Below the pieces are notes generated by a model that searched no databases, was not told the origin of the DNA, and saw only the letters and a list, made by a program, of their open reading frames with translations. Shown here piece after piece: positions 35,654 through 46,097 of a stretch of DNA of 64,000 nucleotides (the first letter of the stretch is position 1; each line of letters opens with the position of its first letter). Made by a program: the position numbers and the translations under genes. Source of the stretch: Theobroma cacao (taxonomy: Eukaryota; Streptophyta; Magnoliopsida; Malvales; Malvaceae); the NCBI RefSeq assembly GCF_000208745.1, contig NC_030853.1, positions 6,979,340 through 7,043,339 of the forward strand, read 5' to 3'.

Positions 35654-35824
35654 GTGCCCGATGTGGGGGATGCATGTGCCGGTGACGATAGGGTGTGGGA
35701 ATGTGGAGGATGACATTATTCTGCGCGATGTGGGGGTTGCACACAATGGCATTAGTTGTGCACGATGTGGGGGTGCACTTGATGACTCCAGCTATGTGCA
35801 CGATGTAGGGGTTGCACATAAGCT
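35654..35824 (+). repeat. Minisatellite in L2
   Basis: Four diverged units of about 40-50 bp each contain a core like TGCACGATGTGGGGGTTGCAC. The same core, more diverged, is tandemly repeated in D (55956-56230). Two of the units read TGTGCACGATG(T)... with alternate spacing. Confidence 0.8.
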
Positions 35825-36000
35825 AGGTGAAGTGGCGGTGATGATGTATGTGTATATATATATATGTTATAGAAAGTTTATGAAAATATTTGTGATTGGG
35901 TTGTATGTTGGCATTGTTAATTTCTCCCAAATTACTTTTCATTTCAGCAAGAAAATGGCTTTTGATTTAACAAGACCCCTTTAACTAAACTGCTCTATTT

Positions 36001-36345
36001 CTCACTACAGCGAGATTCATTTTTGCTGTAGCGAGAAACTCTTGGGTAGGCAGCCTTGATCCATGCTCTGAATTTCATTGCAGCGAGAATGGATTCTCGC
36101 TGCAACGAGAAAGTCTCGGATGGTTTCAAAATTCTGGTGCTGTGCTTTCACTTTGACAAAGATTTTGACCACCTTTCGATCAGAACTAGGCAAAGTGGTA
36201 AACATAAAGGTTGTAGCCCAGCATTTTATCTTTCTAATGACCTAAAAATGATGTCAATTGGACTTCTGTAGTGGGAGATACCCTTGAAAAACCGAAACAT
36301 ATGCAAACTAAAAATGGACTCTCGCTGCAGCGAGAAAACTCGCTG
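36001..36345 (+). repeat. Cluster of TTCTCGCTGCAGCGAGAA-type palindromes
   Basis: Short dyads recur at 36001-36014, 36022-36040, 36073-36112 (two) and 36319-36345. The one at 36321-36334 (CTCGCTGCAGCGAG) is perfect. L1 and C carry related copies at homologous places (30575-30596, 30799-30840, 50181-50224). Confidence 0.8.
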
Positions 36346-37144
36346 TTTGCTTGTCTTGCTTGGTCATTGCTGAAATTGTCATTGCTAAAATTTTCATTCT
36401 ATTCAACTTCATGGTTTATCATGGATATTGCAAAATTAAGGGATTAAACACTCAAAGTTTGAAATGAGGGGTTTTAACCAAAAGTTTGACTAAATTGCAT
36501 GGTTTTATTGGAAGTGCATCATGTTTTCTAAAACATTCCTTATCGTTGCTTGTTCCCTTCCTATGTTCACTCACTGGGTTTATACTCATTCTTTTCAAAT
36601 TCATGTTTTAGTTTTCAGGTTCGTAGATAGTTGGATCTCAAGTGGAGGCATTTCCCCCTATTCACCTTACAGAAGGTTTGCCAAAACACTCCATGATAGT
36701 ATTCACACCAGAGTCACTCTGCTGATAGTCAAGGTCTTTTGTATAAGTATATCTTTATTTAAATGTAATCCAATGGATTTGTTGTAAACATCGAATGCTT
36801 GGTTTACATGATAGTGTTGCCACAGGTTGGCAAATGGTATTATCATTTTGTGAATGGTATTGTTCAGTTATCATGACTTATTTTCGAAAGGAAATTATTT
36901 TTGAAAACAATGAATTAAGAACTTTAGAGGTAAAAGAGAGACAAAGGTCTAACGAACAAGTTTATATAGAAAGGCTTGCTTGGGCTTAGTGGGCCATGCT
37001 TATTAGGTTCTTGCGCCAGTCATGGCTCGAAAATTGGGCTGTGACACCAGACCAACGAGACTTCAGCTTTCTAGGAAATAATCTCAAACGAGAATTATAT
37101 AGGAGAACATGTTGGCCAAGCTCAAAGCCTCTCTTTATGATTTT

Positions 37145-37825
37145 CTAATGGTGCCATCTTTTCGTCTTCTCTTTGTAGATTTTTGCATTCTCATATGCTT
37201 CTAGACGAAATTCATCCATCTTAAAGAGTTGCAAAAGATGCTTTTCTCTAGCTACTTGAAGGTCAAAATTTAGTTTTTTAATTGCTCTATGTGCCCCGTG
37301 TTTAAGTTCAACTAGAAGTTGACAAGCTTGACCAAATAGCAATAAAAAAGAAGACATCCCGATTGGAGTTTTATATGAGTCCTATAAGCTCACAAAGCAT
37401 CATCCGATTTTTTTGACCAATCTTTTTTAGAAAGACAAACAATCTTCTCCAAAATTCTTTTAATTTCTCTGTTTGAAACTTCAGCTTGGCCACTAGTTTG
37501 AGGATGATAAGCAATGGTTATTTTATGTTAAACCCAATATTTGGAAAAAAGTGCCTTAAACTTTTTATTGCAAAGTGAGATCTTTCATCACTAATTATGG
37601 CTTGAGGTCTACCAAAACGTGTGAAGATGTTCTTGTTTAAGAAGTCTATAATTACCTTCGAGTCATTCCTTGGCAATGCAACAGCTTTAACCCATTTAGA
37701 AACATGATCAACAGCAACCAAGATGTATTCATTATTGAAGGATGGAATAAATGGACCCATGAAATCAATTCCCCACACATCAAAAATTTCAATCTTCATT
37801 TCTTTCCTTGGAGCTATCTTCATTA
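37145..37825 (-). pseudogene. F: Athila-like Gypsy integrase, broken
   Basis: Minus-strand frames give the order of an Athila-type Ty3/Gypsy integrase. It begins '[14 protein letters not shown]' (first catalytic D), then '[19 protein letters not shown]', '[16 protein letters not shown]' (second D), '[17 protein letters not shown]' (E region, in a shifted frame near 37470-37500), 'DDALWAYRT' and '[17 protein letters not shown]' (37145-37357). At least two frameshifts are present. The fragment lacks everything upstream of integrase because it is joined to Copia sequence near 37825. L2 separates it from its own C-terminus. Confidence 0.88.
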
Positions 37826-38157
37826 TTCCTTTTTTTTTATTCTCCAAGCTTGTTCTTTTCATTCTCTTCTTAATTTCAACTACATCATCATCATCAAGCA
37901 CTACCTTTCTTGTTGTGGCATTAGTCTTACAAAAAACAACATGAATAGACTCTTTTATAACTAAAGATCTTTTGTTAAACACTTTATAGACATTAAAATT
38001 TAGTCCATAATCTAAGAAAATAACTTCATCACTCTTAGCATCAAATTTTCCCAAGGTGTGTTTTTCGTTGTTTAAAATAGAGCATTGTTCTTCCCATTTC
38101 TTTTAAAGTTATATTTTTCCTTTCAATCACTCCATTTGTTGTGGAGTTCTAAGCACT
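37826..38157 (-). pseudogene. E: SIRE-like Copia integrase C-terminal part
   Basis: The minus strand encodes a shifted 'LRTPQQ' region near 38130-38150 (integrase E motif), 'LKEMGRTML', and then, after a deletion of about 200 bp relative to B, '[18 protein letters not shown]' and '[10 protein letters not shown]'. B has the same piece as '[18 protein letters not shown]' (43540-43590). The reading frame then runs without a stop into the Athila integrase of F at about 37825, giving a chimeric open frame 37518-38054. A (38163) interrupts E at the integrase active-site region. Confidence 0.85.
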
Positions 38158-38162
38158 GAAAA

Positions 38163-39568
38163 TGTAACACCCCGTGGCCTGAAACGGTAGTTAATACAAC
38201 TTTAAGGACAAGATTACCAATTAAGGTCAATTAAGGAGTTTAGGAGTGGTGAAAAAGGAAAAGAATATTTTAGAATAAAATATTTCATGCATAATAAAAT
38301 AATAATATTTTATTAATAAAATATTATTAAAAAATATTTAAATATTTCTATCGTGGGTGATGAACAAACTCACATAATTTATGCGTTGAACCCAAGTGGG
38401 GGAGTTATAATACAATTTTGTTGATTTGATGAATAAAATATTATTTTATTCATTCTAGGCTATTATTTTAATAAGTGAAATTTTAGTGATATAAGTATCA
38501 CTAAAAGTATATGTGAGTTTGGAAGAATGGAGACATGGAGAATTAATTGAGAAAATAAGGATATGTGGAGTAATGAAATGTGCATGTGAATTTACTATTA
38601 CATGCAAATTATTGCATGCAAAAAGGAGAAAGTTAGTGGAGAACATATGAGACCCCCACCATGTGAAGTAAAAAGAAGAATAGGAATAAATCCTATTGCA
38701 TGTAAAAAGATTAGTGTATTAGGTGGCCAAATGAGGAAAGAAAAATATGGCATGCATATGTCTTGAATAGTTTAATGAATAACCAAATAAAATATAAAGT
38801 AAAGGTTGTGCATGAAATGTGATTGGCTGACAAGGTGGTGGGTGAAATAAAGAATGAAGAGAGAAAATGATGAGGTAGTGAGTGTGGCGGATAGAATGAG
38901 TGAATGGAGGTGGATATTGGACCAATGAATAGAGGAAAAAATTGGTGCATGAAAGATGTGTGGGTGACAAATTGATCTAATGAGAGATAAGGAATAAAAG
39001 AAGAAAAAAAAGTGAGGAAAGACTTGGGAAACTCGTGCCTTTGAGAGGAAAAAGACAAAGAATCAATTTTGAAAGCTTCACCTGAGAAGAAAAAAGAAAG
39101 AAGAAAAGCTAAGAGGAGGTTTGGCCTTGGAGAAGTAGGAGAAAACTAAGAGGTTTTCTTCCATCCACCATTGTTGAAGTTTAATGGAAAAGTGGTTGTT
39201 TGGCTTAGTGATTCAAGGGTAAGAAAGGTAAAAGCTATCATTTTGCTTGAATGCATGCCTTGTGAACTAGTTGTTATGTGAGATTATGCTTGTGGTAGCA
39301 AAGATCTTCAAGGATTCAAAGAATCGAATGCATGCATGTGGGTTAATCTTAGAAGTATGGTGGTTTAAAGAAAGACAAATGATGGACAAGTATTTTTAAC
39401 CTTGAGATCATAAGTGGAAAGGAAAAATGAAATGTGTATTGATTATTTGTGCTTATGGCAGCAATGGTGACCGAGGATGTGAGGAGTTATTGAGTTGCAT
39501 GTGGAATTTAAGGTAAAATCGGAAGGTAAGCATGCAATGTAAGTATGCTATGTTATATTGAATTTGGT
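38163..39568 (+). repeat. Left part of LTR A
   Basis: This stretch matches the start of I, including an A+T-rich 'AATAAAATATT' stretch near 38275-38340. It ends in the TSD TTGGT (39564-39568) of B. The small frames at 38455-39058 on the minus strand are not supported. Confidence 0.8.
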
Positions 39569-40641
39569 TGTTGGCTCCATTAGTTTTTGATGATAATAAA
39601 ACATTCCCATTTATTTGTGTCTAATACCTTTACTTGAGTGTGCAAGAAATTAATATATGAATTTAATTTCTTGACTCTTCAAAGAGTATTTTTCAAAGAA
39701 AAAGAGAGATAAAATCATCAAGATGTAACTAAATAACAGGGAGGAAGCTTATTGGTGAAACAAGGAGAAACATTGGTTGACCAAATTTCAAATTGGAGAA
39801 ATGACGGGCTGAAGAGTTTAAGAAATAGAATGAATTTAGTCAACCAAGTCAGTCAACTAAGTACTCTCTGCCATAATCTGCAAACCAGAAACAAAACCAA
39901 CTTAGTCAACCAAGTCAGTCAATTAAGAGCTCTCTGTCTGTAAATTGAACTAGAGCATTATAAGACAGATTAATGGCTAGAACTCATCCTTAACTATTTC
40001 CAATGGATATAAACTACCAAACTGCCATTCAGAGTTGCATCTCCAATTATAAAAGAGTCTTCCAACAATAAGAAATAAGTTTTTTGAAGCCTTGAATGAG
40101 ATTTGAGCTATAGAAAGTAGAAAAAACCAGAAAAGCTTCACTGCACCTTACTACACTTAACACCAATCTTTGTAATAGAGTTCAACACCTCATCTTGTAC
40201 CATCTAGATCAAGTAAGTGATCATAGGTACTTCTTTATTACTTCTCTTGTATTCTTAGAGTGAGGGAGTCACTCTAAGGAGTTGTTCAAGCTTGGGATAG
40301 CTTGATTGTTAAAGGTTGTGGTTGAGCCTTGGAAAACCACATTGGGTTTTAGTTGAACCCGTGAAAAACTAGTGTAAAAGGTTTTTAAGTGAGCCTGGTA
40401 AAAGCCATTGTAAAGCTTGGTGAAGGCTTGTGAATTTCACCGATCCATAGTGGATTTGTGGGAAAATCCTTGGTTGGATAATCAAGGTAGTGGATGTAGG
40501 TCTTGGACCTAACCACTCTAAATTGCTGTGCATTTTATACTCTGTTTTTGTTTTCTTAAGTTCTAGAAATTAGTTTCCAATCTTGTCAAGAGCCAAATTG
40601 TGCTATTCACCCCCTTTTAGCACATATTATAAGGACCAACA
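39569..40641 (+). repeat. B 5' LTR
   Basis: This LTR of 1073 bp runs from TGTTGGCTCC to GGACCAACA. It contains two tandem copies of a block with AGTCAACCAAGTCAGTC (about 39838-39945). The right LTR starts at 48878. The frame 39752-39943 repeats at 49061 because it lies in the LTR, and it is not a gene. Confidence 0.92.
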
Positions 40642-40643
40642 AT

Positions 40644-40655
40644 TGGTATTAGAGC
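40644..40655 (+). promoter_or_regulatory. B primer binding site
   Basis: TGGTATTAGAGC lies two bases after the 5' LTR and differs by one base from the usual tRNA-iMet site TGGTATCAGAGC. It fixes the + orientation. Confidence 0.88.
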
Positions 40656-40699
40656 TAGTTCCCTGTTTTTAAGGCTTAACATCCTTAGGGAATATCCAA

Positions 40700-42240
40700 A
40701 TGACTTAACAAAAAACCATAGTTGCTAAGGGACAATCAACAAACAGACCACCTCTGTTTGATGGCTCTAATTACCCTTATTAGAGCACTAGAATGGTAAT
40801 CTATATTAGGGCTATAGATTATGAAATGTGGGATGTCATAACTGATGGATTCTTTATGCCCTCAACCTTGAATGTAGTGACAAATGAGTTGATGCCCAAG
40901 CCAAGGTCTGATGGACTGAGGCTGAAACTAAGAAAGTTCAAATAAACTTTAAGGCCATCAACACATTACATTGTGCCTTGACCCCCATTGAATTAAACAA
41001 GGTCTCAAGCTATACAACAGCTAAACAAGTGTGGGAAAAACTTAGAATAATCCATGAAGGGACTTCTCAAGTGAAGGAGTCTAAAATTGTTTTCTTAACA
41101 CATAGTTATGAAATGTTCAAAATGGAGCCTGGTGAAGACATCACCAGCATGTTTGATAGGTTTATAAACAGTACAAATAAATTAAGTCAGCTAGGCAAGC
41201 CTATCCCTGAACATGAATTAGTTAAGAGACTGCTTAGATGCCTACCAAAATCTTGGAAACCAAAAGTGACTGCCATTAAAGAGGCTAAAAATCTGAACAT
41301 CATCACTCTCGATGAGATTTGTCGTTCTCTTCTAACTCATGAGCTGGAGCTTAAGGAAGAAGAAGAAGAAGACTGAAGGGAAGCAAAGGAAAAGAAAAAG
41401 AGCATTGCACTTAAAGCCAGCATCCTTGAAGAAGAGCTAAAAGAGCTTTCTTGTGATGATGATGAAGAATTAGCTCTAGTTGCAAGAAAATTCAGAAAAC
41501 TAATGAGTAGAAGAAATTGAAGGCTAACTAGAAGATGTTTCAGGAAAGACCAAGGTGCATCACGGAAATTGAGGAACAAAAATGACTCCAACAAAAAAGA
41601 GGAGATGATCTGCTATGAATGCAAGAAACCTGGTCACTTCAAGTCCAAATGTCCATCGCTGAAAGATGAAACCCCTAAGAAAAATAAGAAATCCAAGAAA
41701 GCAATGGTGGTTGCTGCATGGTCGAACAATGACACATCAAGCTCTAAAACTAATGATGAAAAATCTGAGAAAAGAGCAAACATCTGTTTAATGGCACAAG
41801 AGGATGAAACAAAGGTACCTTCTTCCCCCTACATTAATTCTTATGATGATTTACAGGATAAGTATGAGTGCCTTTATGATAAATTTGAAAAGCTTTTTTC
41901 AAAATACAAATCATTAAAGAAAAAGGTTGCACTTCTTGAAAATGATTTGGAACAAATCAAACAAGAGTTTACTTATATTTTTGAGCAAAGAAATATTTTG
42001 CAAATTGAGTTAGAACACTCAAAAACAAACTTCGAGGTTTTAAAACAAAAGCTGAAAAACAAGTATGAAGCTTTCCAAATAACTCTTGATGAAAATACAG
42101 CTCTTAAATGTTTGCAAAATGAATTGTCAAAAAGATATGTATACCATAATAAAAATTCAACTAAAGCATTACCTAGATGTTATAATTGTGGTAAACATGG
42201 TCATTTATCATATGTGTGTTTTAAGAAAAGAATAGTGTAG
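40700..42240 (+). pseudogene. B gag
   Basis: The frame starts at ATG 40700 and meets a stop at the third codon. It continues with 'PPLFDGSNYPY', the conserved N-terminal part of Copia gag (W mutated to stop). A frameshift lies near 40915. From 40978 the frame is the UBN2-type gag core ('SSYTTAKQVWEKL', 'LVKRLLRCLPKSW', 'LDEICRSLLTHEL'), stopped near 41376. A zinc knuckle 'CYECKKPGHFKSKC' lies near 41610-41650, followed by a coiled-coil-like stretch ('LYDKFEKLFSKYKSLKKK'), and a second knuckle 'CYNCGKHGHLSYVC' near 42180-42220. Gag would form the cytoplasmic capsid. Two CCHC boxes flanking a long coil are found in SIRE-type gags. It is broken at four or more places. Confidence 0.9.
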
Positions 42241-42354
42241 AAAGTTAAGAAAATTTGGGTTCTGAAGGGATCCTTTGTTGCAACTAACACTCAAGGACCC
42301 AACAAAGTATGGGTACCTATAAAGAAAAACTAAAATTCTGTTTTGTAGGTTAAG

Positions 42355-43302
42355 TTGGATTTAAAGGAGACATGCTCAAAAGCTCAACTCAAGAAGAAAC
42401 AGCCTTGGTACTTGGACAGTGGCTGTTCACGGCACATGACAGGACATGAAATGCTACTTTCTCAACTGGATAAGAGAAAGGGAGGAACCGTATCCTTTGG
42501 AGATGATTCGAAAGGAAAAATTCATGGTATAGGTACGGTTGGTAAGAATTCCCAAACTCAAATTAGTCATGTGTTGTTGGTTAAAGGCTTAAAGCATACT
42601 TTACTAAGTATTAGTCAATTATGTGATAAAGGATTTAGAGTGTGCTTTGATTCAACTAAGTGTGAAGTGATAGATATGAGCACAAATAAAATCTCATTTA
42701 TAGGAAATAGATTGAAGAATATGTATGTAATTTTTCTTGAAGATCTTGAAGTAAATAGTGAAGTATGTCTTGTTGCAAATGCTGAAAATGATAGTTTGTT
42801 ATGGCATAGGAGATTAGGACATGTGAGCATGCATACTATGTCAAAATTAATTAAGAAGAATCTTGTCATTGGACTGCCTGAGTTAAAATTTGAAAATGAT
42901 AGGATATGTGATGCTTGCCAACTAGGAAAACAAGTTAGGACATCCTTCAAGTCTAAGAAAATTGTGTCAACATCTAGACCTCTTGAATTGCTTCATATTG
43001 ATCTATTTGGTCCAATAAGCACAAATAGCTTAGGAAGAAAATCTTATGGCTTTGTTATAGTTGATGACTATTCTAGATATACTTGGGTGTATTTTCTTGC
43101 TCATAAGAATGATGCTCTACATGCATTCTTAAGTCATTGTAAGAAAGTAAAAAATGAAAAAGGACTAGCCATAGTTAGCATAAGGAGTGATCATGGAGGA
43201 GAATTTGGAAATGATGAGTTTGAAAAGTTTTGCAATGAAAAGTGGTTGGATCACAATTTTTCTGCACCTAGAACACCCCAGCAAAATGGAGTTGTAGAGT
43301 AG
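42355..43302 (+). pseudogene. B protease and integrase (first part of pol)
   Basis: This open stretch of 315 codons shows, in order, the protease active site 'WYLDSGCSRHMTG' at residues 18-30, the GAG-pre-integrase zinc region with 'LLWHRRLGHVSMHTMSKL' and 'ICDACQLGKQ', and the integrase core with 'LLHIDLFGPI' (D), 'VDDYSRYTWVYFLAHK', 'IRSDHGGEFG' (D) and 'RTPQQNGVVE' (E). It ends at a TAG (43300-43302) where the family has an Arg codon, so one base change stops the polyprotein. The homologous fragment E lies on the minus strand at 62247-62707 and 37826-38157. Confidence 0.92.
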
Positions 43303-43314
43303 AAAAACCGAACC

Positions 43315-43884
43315 TTGAAAGAAATGGCTAGGACCATGCTATATGAGAACAACCTACCTAAATATCTTTGGGCTGAGGCAGTAAATACAATAACTTATAT
43401 TCTTAATAGAGTCTCAATAAGGCCCTTGATTTCAAAATCTCCATATGAACTTTATAAAGGTAGGAATCCAAATATTTCTCACCTTAGGAGTTTTTGTTGT
43501 AAATGCTTTGTATTGAACAATGGAAAACAGCCCCTAGGGAAGTTTGATGCAAAGAGTGATGAAGCAATACTTTTAGGATATGTTTTAAACTCAATGGCCT
43601 ATAGAGTTTTTAACAAAAAGACCTTGATTGTTGAAGAATCAATTCATGTAGTTTTTGATGAGTCAAATGCATTGCAAAAAGAAGTTCATGATGATGATGA
43701 TGATGATGATGTAGAAGTCCTAGAAAAACAAATGGAAGAAATAAGCTTAGAAAACAACAAAAATAATGAAGAAAGCTCACCTAGAAGAGAAGATGAAACT
43801 CCACCTCTAGAAGATCTGCAAAGAGCAAAAAATCAGCATGATGATCTACCAAGGAGTTGGAGATTTGTGAGAGATCACCCATAA
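43315..43884 (+). pseudogene. B integrase C-terminal part
   Basis: After the TAG at 43300 the frame continues in phase with 'LKEMARTMLYENNLPKYLW', 'AVNTITYILNRVSIRPL', 'SPYELYKGRNPNISHLRSF', '[18 protein letters not shown]' and 'LIVEESIHVVFDES'. This is the usual Copia integrase C-terminal stretch. An Asp-rich run at 43690-43710 comes from a (GAT)n triplet repeat. A stop near 43882 closes the frame before the reverse transcriptase. Confidence 0.88.
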
Positions 43885-43984
43885 GACCAAATAATTGGTG
43901 AGATTTCTCAAGGAGTTAAAACTAGGAAAACAACTAGAGAAACTTGTGAGTTTTCAGCTTTTATATCTCAAATTGAACCTAAAA

Positions 43985-45703
43985 ACTTTGAAGAAGCTGA
44001 AAAAGAGGAAAGTTGGATAATGGCCATGCAAGAAGAACTTGATCAATTCACAAGGAGTCATGTATGGTCATTGGTACCTAGACCTTCAAATCACCTTATT
44101 GTTGGTACAAAATGGGTGTTCAAAAATAAGGTAGATGAACAAGGAAATGTAGTTAGAAATAAATCTAGGTTGGTAGCAAAAGGATACAACCAAGAAGAAG
44201 GAATAGATTATGATGAAACTTTTGCTCTGGTTGCTAGGATTGAAGCTATAAGGTTATTGCTAGCTTTTGCATATTTCATGAATTTTAAATTGTTCCAAAT
44301 GGATGTCAAAAGTGCATTCTTAAATGGATTAATTTAAGAGGAAGTATATGTAGAACAACCACCAGGTTTTGAAGACTTTGAAAAATTTGATCATGTTTTC
44401 AAACTTCATAAAGCCTTGTATGGATTGAAACAAGGTCCTAGAGCTTGGTATGAAAGGCTCTCAAAATTTCTAGTTGAGAAAGGGTATTATAGAGGCAGCA
44501 TCGATACTACATTGTTCATTAAGAGATATCTAAATGATTTAATTGTTGTGCAAATATATGTGGATGATATTGTATTTGGTGCAACTAATGAAGCTTTATG
44601 CAAGAACTTTGCAAAGGAAATGCAAGGTGAATTTGAGATGAGCATGATGGGAGAGTTGAAGTACTTCCTTGGTCTTCAAATCAAACAAAGTGAGGAAGGA
44701 ATCTTCATTAACCAAGAAAGATATACTTATGATATGCTTAAGAAATTCGATATGCTAAAGCTAAAATCAATTTCCACACCAATGAGTCCATCTACCAAAC
44801 TCGACTTAGATGAAAAAGGTAAGGATGTAGCTCAAAAGCTCTATAGAGGTACGATCAGCTCTCTTCTCTACTTAACAGCAAGTAAACCAGATATTCAGTT
44901 TTGTGTGTGCTTGTGTGCTAGATTTCAGTCACAGCCTAAAAAATCACACCTAACAGCTGTTAAGAGAATTTTTAGATACCTCATAGACACTCAAGAACTA
45001 GGAATATGGTACTCTAGAAACTCAACTCTGAACTTAGTTGGATATTCAGATGCTGACTTTGCTGGTAGCAGAACTGATAGGAAAATCACTAGTGGAACAT
45101 GCCAATTTTTAAAAAGGATGCTTGTGTCTTGGTCAAGCAAAAAGCAGAACTTAGTGGCACTGTCTACAACAGAGGCTGAATATGTATCATTAGGTAGCTA
45201 CTGTGCACAAATCCTTTGGATCAAGCAACAATTAAAAGACTATGGAATAACTATGCATAATGTACCGATATACTATGATAATACAAGTGCAATCAATATA
45301 TCAAAAAATCCTGTGCAGCACTCTAGGACAAAGCACATTGAAATTAGACACCATTTTATTAGATACCATGTGATGAAAAATGATATTAAGATAGAATTTG
45401 TGAATACCTTTGTGGCATCCCCCTCGAGGGTGGCAGCTAGAATGGTTAAAGGCGTTCCCTTCGGGGGGAGCAAAAGGTCTGGTGTTCGAATCTTGCAGGA
45501 TAGAACGCAAGGTTCATGTGCCTGAACTGCTGTAGTGGGGCACAGAGAATAAAGCCAGACATAACAATACCTTGGAGTGGGCCCTCGAGAGGGATGCCAC
45601 AACCTTACATCAATTAGCAGATATTTTTACCAAACCTCTAAGTGAAGATAAATTCTGTGAGATTAGAAGAAATTTAGGGATGATTAGTGTGAAGGAATTA
45701 TAA
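43985..45703 (+). pseudogene. B reverse transcriptase and RNase H
   Basis: The reverse transcriptase runs from 'ESWIMAMQEELDQFTR' through 'GTKWVFKNKVDEQGN', 'LVAKGYNQEEGIDYDETFA', 'QMDVKSAFLNGLI', a stop at about 44335, then 'ALYGLKQGPRAWYERL' and the catalytic 'IYVDDIVFGATN' (near 44555-44590). RNase H follows: 'YSDADFAGSRTDRK', 'LVALSTTEAEYVSL', 'YYDNTSAINISKNP', 'HSRTKHIEIRHHFIR'. The last part, 'TLHQLADIFTKPLSEDKF', is split from the rest by S (45411-45601), and the natural stop would be TAA at 45701-45703. The stop and the insertion disable it, while the YVDD active site is intact. Confidence 0.92.
45411..45601 (+). mobile_element. S: 191-bp tRNA-like element with inverted termini
   Basis: It is inserted in the RNase H frame of B, with TSD ACCTT at 45406-45410 and 45602-45606. 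Removing S and one ACCTT restores 'VNTLHQLADIFTKP'. The termini TGTGGCATCCCCCTCGAGGG and the reverse complement of the right end TGTGGCATCCCTCTCGAGGG match at 19 of 20 bases. The inside has a box-A-like TGGTTAAAGGCG and a box-B-like GGTGTTCGAATCTTG about 45 bp apart, as in tRNA-derived SINEs. A box-B-proximal part resembles tRNA-Ser/Leu. It begins TG and ends CA with a 5-bp TSD like an LTR, yet the inverted repeats are far too long for an LTR end. It codes for nothing. Confidence 0.85.
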
Positions 45704-46097
45704 GAAAACCTTTGGCTTTCTCATAAGAAACAGAATGCTTTCAGTCGACTAAGGATTTCTCAGTCAATTAAGAGTGGTCTGACAGTCTTAAATAATAAGA
45801 CTTAGTAAGTATAGAGAAAGAAGAGTGAAATGTGGTAAAAATATGTGTTTACTGGGTGCAAAAAGAATGAAGAAAAATTGTCAAGGGTAAATTACCAAAT
45901 TTTAGAGGGAAGTTTGAAATTATTAAGAAATAAAATAGGGCAATACTTAAAGGAAAATGATCAGTTTTTCTTTGCAATAACTACAGACTACCTCTCCTCT
46001 TCTCTCCCCTGAAACCCACTGCTCTAGAAACAAAAACCTAAATCTCACTGGTTACCTCTGAAACCGACTCAAACCCTCAGAAATTTCTGCAACCAAC
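45704..46097 (+). other. B spacer between pol and extra ORF
   Basis: No gene is visible. It contains a CAGTCGACTAAGG phrase with an AGTCGACT palindrome (near 45740), also seen in the LTRs of B and K. The second half, about 45970-46090, is a pyrimidine-rich leader ahead of the ATG at 46098. Confidence 0.6.

Larger units (their letters stand above)
35131..36618 (+). other. Intron-like segment in LTR L2
   Basis: The segment has GT at 35131 in AAG|GTGAGTATG and AG at 36617-36618 in TTTTCAG|GT. The 1.49-kb spacing and motif order match L1 and C in sense orientation. Splicing is inferred. Confidence 0.45.
34397..37046 (+). mobile_element. L2: solo chromoviral LTR
   Basis: This solo LTR of 2650 bp runs from TGTGACACCTAG to GGGCTGTGACA, flanked by CCAGA (34392-34396 and 37047-37051). 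It is inserted in the F polyprotein. It is homologous to L1 and C in the opposite window orientation. It has a donor-like ATCAAG|GTGAGTATG (35131) and acceptor-like TTTTCAG|GTTCG (36617-36618), a minisatellite (35654-35824) and repeated CTCGCTGCAGCGAG-type palindromes (36001-36345). The open frames inside it are not genes. Confidence 0.88.

Noticed and set aside
35654..35824. Regular repeats as a CRISPR-like array
   Set aside because: Units are diverged direct minisatellite repeats without unique spacers, inside a plant LTR.
36001..36345. GC dyads in L2 as rho-independent-type terminators
   Set aside because: This is plant nuclear DNA. The dyads lack a following T run and occur in clusters inside an LTR.
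39752..39943. Frame with a near copy at 49061-49378
   Set aside because: Same reason: both lie in the LTRs of B and the second continues past the first one's stop.
41337..41594. Serine-rich minus frame
   Set aside because: Antisense to the acidic coiled part of B gag. GAA/GAG repeats read as Ser/Phe on the other strand.
45411..45601. S as a genuine tRNA gene
   Set aside because: The A and B boxes are imperfect and I cannot fold a full cloverleaf with anticodon arm and acceptor stem. The TSD and inverted termini show it is an insertion.
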